Shown here piece after piece: positions 8,311-11,837 of a stretch of DNA of 11,837 nucleotides. Numbering within the stretch: position 1 is the stretch's first letter; each line of letters starts with the position of its first letter. Source of the DNA: Erysipelotrichaceae bacterium (GTDB lineage: Bacteria > Bacillota_I > Bacilli_A > Erysipelotrichales > Erysipelotrichaceae); contig JAEDOA010000039.1 in NCBI GenBank assembly GCA_016302195.1, forward strand, positions 1 to 11,837, in the 5' to 3' direction. The translations under genes were made by a program, and so were the position numbers. The notes beneath the pieces are model-generated. The model saw only the letters and a list, made by a program, of their open reading frames with translations. It searched no databases and was not told the DNA's origin.

Positions 8311-8320
8311 AGATACTCCT
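8311..8320 (-). promoter_or_regulatory. Shine-Dalgarno site that sets the nrnA start
   Basis: The minus strand reads AGGAG at 8320-8316 and TATCT at 8315-8311, directly before ATG at 8310-8308. The first bases of the site coincide with the mtnN stop codon (TAG, 8321-8319), so termination of mtnN delivers ribosomes to this start. This argues against the longer start at 8334. Confidence 0.75.
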
Positions 8321-9008
8321 AATCTATTTGACATAATTTAAATAAAAAATCGGCTGCTCGTTTTGAGGCTAATTCTTTATATTTATCGAAATCTAATTCA
8401 TTGCCTTTCTTAATAACTATATCGGAAAAGGAACGAATAACAATAAAAGGATAGTGGTAGCTATCACATACCTGAGCGATGGCACAGCCTTCCATTTCAC
8501 AAGCAAGTGCTTCAGGATAATATTTTTGGATAAATGAAACCTTTTCAGAGTCGCTTACAAAACAATCGCCAGATACTAATGGGCCAACAAACACTTGATG
8601 TAAACCATCATTTAGTAGACTTGAAGCCTTTTTTACAAGCTTTTCATCGCTATAAAAAACATATGGATTTTGCGCAAATCCAATTGAATAATTATCAAAT
8701 GCAGAAGTGTCATAATCATGATACGTCAATTTATCAGCAACCATGACATCAGCAATATTCTCATATTCTTTAATACCACCTGCAGTACCTATATTTACCA
8801 CATAATCAATTTCAAAGTTTTCTAAAAGGCGACAGCAACAAATTGCGGCAGCAACTTTACCAACTCCACAAATAGCAAGCACAATCTCTTTATTTGAAAT
8901 CTTACCAGTAGTATATGATACATTTTTACAAATTATTTCTTTTTTTTCTGATAACAGTTGTTGTATTGCATCAAACTCCGACTGTATCGCAACAATAACA
9001 GCAATCAT
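8319..9008 (-). CDS. mtnN: 5'-methylthioadenosine/S-adenosylhomocysteine nucleosidase (MTAN, Pfs)
   Basis: Protein of 229 residues that hydrolyses the N-glycosidic bond of MTA, SAH and 5'-deoxyadenosine, freeing adenine. This relieves product inhibition of methyltransferases and radical-SAM enzymes. The PNP/UDP phosphorylase fold is evident from MIAVIVAIQSEFDAI (1-15, Glu11 at the conserved base position), CGVGKVAAA (47-55), NIGTAGGI (72-79), TYHDYD (95-100), the substrate-binding ACEMEGCAIAQ (169-179, with Glu171 and Glu173) and SFSD with the catalytic Asp196. The start is ATG 9008, which gives the canonical N-terminus and has AAAGGA (9021-9016) 7 bases upstream. A TTG at 9029 would add seven residues with no family support. 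The gene begins 1 base after the yqeK stop. It may also feed AI-2 synthesis if luxS exists elsewhere, which this window cannot show. Confidence 0.94.
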   Translation of the reverse strand: MIAVIVAIQSEFDAIQQLLSEKKEIICKNVSYTTGKISNKEIVLAICGVGKVAAAICCCRLLENFEIDYVVNIGTAGGIKEYENIADVMVADKLTYHDYDTSAFDNYSIGFAQNPYVFYSDEKLVKKASSLLNDGLHQVFVGPLVSGDCFVSDSEKVSFIQKYYPEALACEMEGCAIAQVCDSYHYPFIVIRSFSDIVIKKGNELDFDKYKELASKRAADFLFKLCQID

Positions 9009-9009
9009 A

Positions 9010-9810
9010 TTAGTTTCCTTTCTTAACAAAATCTTGGTGTTGTTTTTTTACAACATCGTATGCTTTATTCAAATCCTTTTTGGCCAGTTTAATCAAACTA
9101 GTAGTATCATATTTTCTTGTTGGTTCTATTTTATCGCAAACAAATAAAAGCTTTGACAAATCAGATTTGTCATCGCCAAGACAATGATGTCTAATTGCTT
9201 TTAAGATGCTTTTATCAGTTAAACAATAATATCTTTTTAACAAATAATAACCTATGTATTGATGCCATACAGCTGCTGGATATGTTAGTTCATATGGTTT
9301 TTCTATATTTATATAGAATTGATTATCTTCCATGGATAAATTTTTAGCTATATCATGATAAATTCCGGCAATATAAGCTTTATGCAAATCAATATTATGA
9401 TATTTGGCAATTTCAACACAGGTATTTGCTACTGAAATTGAATGATTAAATCTATTTTCTTTTAGCATTGAAGCGATAATACTATTACAATATAGACCTT
9501 TTTTCATAATATAGCTTCTAACTGGTTTACTGATATATTTAAAATCACCTTTTCTTACCAAACTTTGAGTAAGGCTATCTTCGCTAATTGAATATAATTC
9601 TTCCTTTGGAAGTGTATCGATAATCTTAAACTTTTTATAAGGACTAATACTAATGGCTAGTATTTTTTTTAAATCTAGCAAGTTTTGCTGACCATCATCT
9701 TTTAACATAAAATAGACAACATCTAATTTGTGTTTTTTTCTTTCCTTTTTTACTTTTTCAATATCTGATAAAGTAATGGGATTAAAATTTCCAATAATTA
9801 TTCCGTTCAT
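9010..9810 (-). CDS. yqeK: YqeK-type HD hydrolase with a degenerate NadD-like N-terminal domain
   Basis: Protein of 266 residues with two parts. Residues about 110-255 are a YqeK-type HD domain, a family that hydrolyses diadenosine tetraphosphate symmetrically. The metal ligands are His123 (FNHSISV), His152-Asp153 (YHDIAK), His183 (VWHQYIG), the His208-His209 pair and Asp226 in CDKIEPTR. Residues 1-107 resemble a shortened NadD (nicotinate-mononucleotide adenylyltransferase). The opening IIIGNFNPITLSDI lines up with the family GGxFDPxHxGH, but both histidines of HxGH are gone. An ISSTxIR-like place reads ISEDSLT (75-81). The closing YISKPVRSYIMKKGLY matches the usual NadD C-terminus. NadD is normally about 190 residues, so some 80 are missing and adenylyltransferase activity is unlikely. 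The start ATG overlaps the yhbY stop as ATGA. NadD-YqeK fusions are known in Mollicutes, and separate adjacent genes in B. subtilis. Confidence 0.87.
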   Translation of the reverse strand: MNGIIIGNFNPITLSDIEKVKKERKKHKLDVVYFMLKDDGQQNLLDLKKILAISISPYKKFKIIDTLPKEELYSISEDSLTQSLVRKGDFKYISKPVRSYIMKKGLYCNSIIASMLKENRFNHSISVANTCVEIAKYHNIDLHKAYIAGIYHDIAKNLSMEDNQFYINIEKPYELTYPAAVWHQYIGYYLLKRYYCLTDKSILKAIRHHCLGDDKSDLSKLLFVCDKIEPTRKYDTTSLIKLAKKDLNKAYDVVKKQHQDFVKKGN

Positions 9811-10100
9811 CTTGGCAATTCAATAATAGTTTTACGTAAATTTTTACGATATAAGCAGACTTTTCGACCAATTTTATAAATAATCTCACTGTTGGTTACT
9901 CTAGCAAGCTCTATCGCTACCTCATCGATTGATAACTCGCAGGATTCCAGAACTGAGACCTTTACCAGTTCCTTAGCAACTAATACTTCCTCTGCTGTTT
10001 CAATAACACTATCAGTAATACCATTTTTCCCAATCATAACTAAAGGTTTTAAGGTATTACATAATGATTTTAAATAAACTTTTTGACTTTTAGATAACAT
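9807..10100 (-). CDS. yhbY: CRM-domain ribosome-assembly RNA-binding protein YhbY (YqeI)
   Basis: Single-domain protein of 97 residues, the usual length. The CRM fold signature is clear: an N-terminal helix LSKSQKVYLKSL, the GKNG loop (24-27) that contacts RNA, ELVKVSVL (44-51) and the closing IGRKVCLYRK (77-86). The family associates with pre-50S particles and is thought to help large-subunit maturation. It sits between yqeH and nadD/yqeK as in B. subtilis (where it is yqeI), but aroE is absent from between yqeH and yhbY. The start ATG shares its A with the yqeH stop (TAATG, 10102-10098), and its own TGA overlaps the next start. It is the only gene in the window that ends in TGA. If TGA were read as Trp the protein would gain only three residues before TAA, so this junction alone does not test the genetic code. 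Confidence 0.94.
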   Translation of the reverse strand: MLSKSQKVYLKSLCNTLKPLVMIGKNGITDSVIETAEEVLVAKELVKVSVLESCELSIDEVAIELARVTNSEIIYKIGRKVCLYRKNLRKTIIELPR

Positions 10101-11146
10101 TAAATCATCGCCTCTCTTTGCTTAACCATAATTTTATCATATATTGATATTTCTACATCAGCCTTTTTACTTATAACTGTAATAAAGCCAAGACCAGATA
10201 TGAAATAATCCTTCTTCCCATTATGAGAGAACTTATAGGTTTTCATTTGTTTTAATCCAGAACATTTATTAACTGTTAATGACAATAATTTACCATAGTT
10301 GTTCTGCCACAATTTCTCGCTATTCTCATATTTACAGCGATGTAATTTTATTTGATTTGATAAATACAAGATAACTGTTGCATCCTGATTATTTTTAATA
10401 TCAATCTTACATAAACCGGAAATTGAAATTGTTTGATTTTGTTTCAATTGAAAAACAGTAACTCTAACCTTATTAGATGGCAAAACCGCTTTTAGTTGTT
10501 TTGGGGTAAGATATTGTTGAATACTATATGGACATACTAAACCTACCGTATCGTTAACAATAGAAAAGTCTGTATTAATTTGATTTATCTCAATTGTAGT
10601 ACCAGGGTAACGATTAGTTGTTAAGACGTCTTTTCCTAGTAATTGATTGATTATTGTGCTTTTACCAACATTTGCTAAACCGCATATAATCAAATTATCA
10701 TCAGTAGAAACATAATGATAAAAATTATCCAAAAAATCAGGATTAGTTCCACGGGTAATAATAGCCGAACAATTAATCTTCTTATCTTTTATCCTTTTTA
10801 AGACATATTGGCCTATTTTTTGATAATTAACCTTTTCAGGTAGTAAATCACATTTATTTAAGATAATATGACAATTTCTTTCTGTAAAAAATTGGGCTAA
10901 TACACTATCTAAAGAGCTATCTAAATCAAAGATATCAATAATCCAGACGTATTGACCTGTAAGAGTTCTTAGTTTCTCTAAAACAAGATTATTGTCTGTA
11001 ACAAAATCATTATCATTATGAATATCATAATGAATCATCTGGAAACAGCGTTTGCAATAATCCATCTTTATATCCTGGACATAGCCTATTTTAGAGATGT
11101 CCGTATTTTGTAATAAGGCTCCGCAACCTAAACATCTTTTCTCCAT
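10100..11146 (-). CDS. yqeH: Circularly permuted ribosome-assembly GTPase YqeH
   Basis: GTPase of 348 residues needed for small-subunit (30S) biogenesis in Firmicutes. A treble-clef zinc finger comes first (Cys5, Cys8, Cys31, Cys34 in CLGCG and CKRCF). The G motifs then appear in permuted order: G4 NKCD (97-100), a G5-like segment near SAIITRG (127-133), G1 GLANVGKS (156-163), G2 PGTT (181-184) and G3 DTVG (199-202). The C-terminal domain ends in the typical YFISGLGFI (313-321). G3 is unusual: YqeH normally has DTPG, and here Pro is Val, while the Mg-coordinating Asp and the Gly are kept. The start ATG is joined to the upstream gene as TAATG (11148-11144), with GAGGG about 8 bases before. It heads the conserved yqeH-yhbY-nadD-yqeK order. 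The yqeG phosphatase gene often found before it is replaced by an unrelated coding region. Confidence 0.95.
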   Translation of the reverse strand: MEKRCLGCGALLQNTDISKIGYVQDIKMDYCKRCFQMIHYDIHNDNDFVTDNNLVLEKLRTLTGQYVWIIDIFDLDSSLDSVLAQFFTERNCHIILNKCDLLPEKVNYQKIGQYVLKRIKDKKINCSAIITRGTNPDFLDNFYHYVSTDDNLIICGLANVGKSTIINQLLGKDVLTTNRYPGTTIEINQINTDFSIVNDTVGLVCPYSIQQYLTPKQLKAVLPSNKVRVTVFQLKQNQTISISGLCKIDIKNNQDATVILYLSNQIKLHRCKYENSEKLWQNNYGKLLSLTVNKCSGLKQMKTYKFSHNGKKDYFISGLGFITVISKKADVEISIYDKIMVKQREAMI

Positions 11147-11837
11147 TACAATACCCTCAAATATATAAAGTAAGCTAATAAAAGCAAATTAACTATAACA
11201 AGTATCACTAAAACAACCTTTAAGATTTCAATTGTTCTTTCTTGTTTCTCTTCTAGCAAATACTGCTCTTCTTCTTTTTGCAGCTCTAATAACTTTTGCT
11301 GGTCAGTTAATTGCTGCTGCAGGTAGGCATTTGAAACTTTTTGGGAATCAATCTCTTTTGTTACTACCAATTGAGGCAAACCTCGATCATCAATATAAGA
11401 ATTATCAGAATTATTAATATATAGAATTTGAGTATTTGTTAATTCAGAATCGACTTTATTATTTTGATCTATCGAAAAAGATAATTCATTTTTATCATTT
11501 TGAATTGTTTTAGCAAATCCATCCGATTTATCAATTATATCATTGCTTTCATCAAATTCATTTTCTTCAACTATATCCTCTTGGTTAGAAATATTTTCCT
11601 CAATCATTTCTTTGTTTTCTAAATTATTGTCTTCAGCTAAATCATTTTCAAAACTGTTAACTGGATTGAGCTGTTGATTATCTTCATTATCATCATTTAG
11701 TTTCTGCTTGTCGGTATTGTCTTCAGCTAAGTCATTTTCAAAACTGTTAACTGGATTGAGTTGTTTATTATCATCATTATCTTCATTTAGTTTCTGCTTG
11801 TCGGTATTATCTTCTTCAAACTCTTTTTCACTATTAA
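11146..11837 (-). CDS. Unrecognised acidic repeat protein with coiled coil and C-terminal membrane anchor (N-terminus outside window)
   Basis: The frame is open from the right edge to the TAA at 11148-11146, giving 229 visible residues. An internal ATG at 11607 would give 153 residues, but the frame continues upstream with protein-level repeats, so I treat the gene as partial. In order it shows a tail of degenerate repeat, two near-identical 30-residue units rich in Asp, Glu, Asn and Gln (visible residues 9-68), a further acidic low-complexity stretch to about 150, a small RGLPQLVVTKEI patch, a Gln/Glu/Leu-rich segment likely to form a coiled coil (about 162-203, bases 11352-11227), and one strongly hydrophobic helix (about 204-226, bases 11226-11158) followed by only a few residues. 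This suggests a tail-anchored protein with its bulk in the cytoplasm. No enzyme motif is visible. Coupling to yqeH by TAATG implies co-expression. I do not know its function. Confidence 0.85.
   Translation of the reverse strand, partial: NSEKEFEEDNTDKQKLNEDNDDNKQLNPVNSFENDLAEDNTDKQKLNDDNEDNQQLNPVNSFENDLAEDNNLENKEMIEENISNQEDIVEENEFDESNDIIDKSDGFAKTIQNDKNELSFSIDQNNKVDSELTNTQILYINNSDNSYIDDRGLPQLVVTKEIDSQKVSNAYLQQQLTDQQKLLELQKEEEQYLLEEKQERTIEILKVVLVILVIVNLLLLAYFIYLRVL
11632..11811 (-). repeat. In-frame 90-base tandem repeat, two full copies
   Basis: Copy one is 11811-11722 and copy two 11721-11632, directly abutting. By my count 84 of 90 bases agree. Each copy encodes 30 residues beginning DNTDKQKLN and ending LNPVNSFENDLAE. 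Of the six differences, three are synonymous and three are conservative swaps (Glu/Asp twice, Lys/Gln once), so the copies have diverged under protein-level constraint. A degenerate third copy seems to follow (DNNLENKE, from 11631), and the residues before copy one (NSEKEFEE) look like the end of an earlier, decayed copy that lies partly off the window. Confidence 0.95.

Noticed and set aside
8534..8746. Plus-strand open frame of 70 codons opposite mtnN
   Set aside because: It lies entirely antisense to a well-supported gene, has no ribosome site or recognisable motif, and its composition mirrors the opposite strand.
8940..8947. Eight-base T run inside mtnN (and another near 9663 in yqeK) as a phase-variation tract
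   Set aside because: Such runs are expected in DNA this AT-rich, both encode ordinary Lys codons in intact frames, and these are housekeeping genes.
9807..9809. TGA read as tryptophan (Mycoplasma code)
   Set aside because: Trp residues at conserved positions throughout the window use TGG and no gene contains an in-frame TGA. This TGA is the natural yhbY stop.
9892..10077. Plus-strand open frame of 61 codons opposite yhbY
   Set aside because: It is a Ser/Thr-rich shadow of a conserved CRM-domain gene, with no independent support.
11232..11417. Plus-strand open frame of 61 codons, hydrophobic, opposite the repeat protein
   Set aside because: The hydrophobic look comes from reading the complement of Gln/Glu/Lys-rich coiled-coil codons. 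There is no sign of a separate gene.
11146..11607. A complete 153-residue gene starting at ATG 11607
   Set aside because: The same frame stays open to the window edge and encodes 30-residue repeats whose differences are synonymous or conservative, so the coding region clearly begins upstream.
11632..11811. CRISPR-like array
   Set aside because: The two 90-base units abut with no spacers and are in frame within a coding sequence.

Overview
The window is an AT-rich stretch (roughly 30% GC by eye) in which every credible gene lies on the minus strand. The genes therefore read from the right edge (base 11837) to the left edge (base 1). The gene families and their local order are typical of low-GC Firmicutes: a B. 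subtilis-like yqeH-yhbY-nadD/yqeK block, an nrnA-dnaE neighbourhood, and murG-murB-divIB in the division and cell-wall (dcw) order. All tryptophans in the visible genes are read from TGG, and one gene (yhbY) stops at TGA, so I see no sign of the Mycoplasma genetic code. The murein genes imply a walled cell. My inference is a host-associated member of the Bacilli, Erysipelotrichia or RF39-like lineages with a somewhat reduced genome. The sequence alone does not fix the taxon.

Layout in the direction of transcription. (1) 11837-11146: the 3' part of an unrecognised acidic protein with a 30-residue tandem repeat, a coiled coil and a C-terminal membrane anchor. (2) 11146-9010: yqeH (circularly permuted ribosome-assembly GTPase), yhbY (CRM-domain RNA-binding protein) and a YqeK HD hydrolase carrying a shrunken, motif-less NadD-like domain at its N-terminus. 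(3) 9008-7378: mtnN (MTA/SAH nucleosidase) and an NrnA-type DHH phosphoesterase. (4) 7375-4364: dnaE, a DnaE-type replicative polymerase. (5) 4361-2258: an OmpR-family response regulator and a membrane histidine kinase. (6) 2210-1: murG, murB and the start of divIB/ftsQ.

From the right edge to base 2258 the genes overlap or are separated by no more than 8 bases. Two junctions are TAATG and one is ATGA, and the kinase starts at a TTG inside the regulator gene. They probably form one long operon. The only gap of note is the 47 bases before murG, which holds a plausible sigma-A-type promoter, so murG-murB-divIB may be a second, partly independent unit.

Together the genes cover ribosome assembly, removal of by-product nucleotides (Ap4A, MTA/SAH, pAp or nanoRNA), DNA replication, a signalling pair, and lipid II synthesis with division. 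Three start sites differ from the longest open frame or from ATG and are decided by Shine-Dalgarno placement: nrnA at 8310, mtnN at 9008, and the kinase TTG at 3706. The most unusual points are the degenerate NadD domain on YqeK, the repeat-bearing tail-anchored protein upstream of yqeH, and the two-component pair placed between dnaE and murG. I see no RNA genes, mobile elements, CRISPR arrays or attachment sites, and no gene-free stretch over 300 bases.
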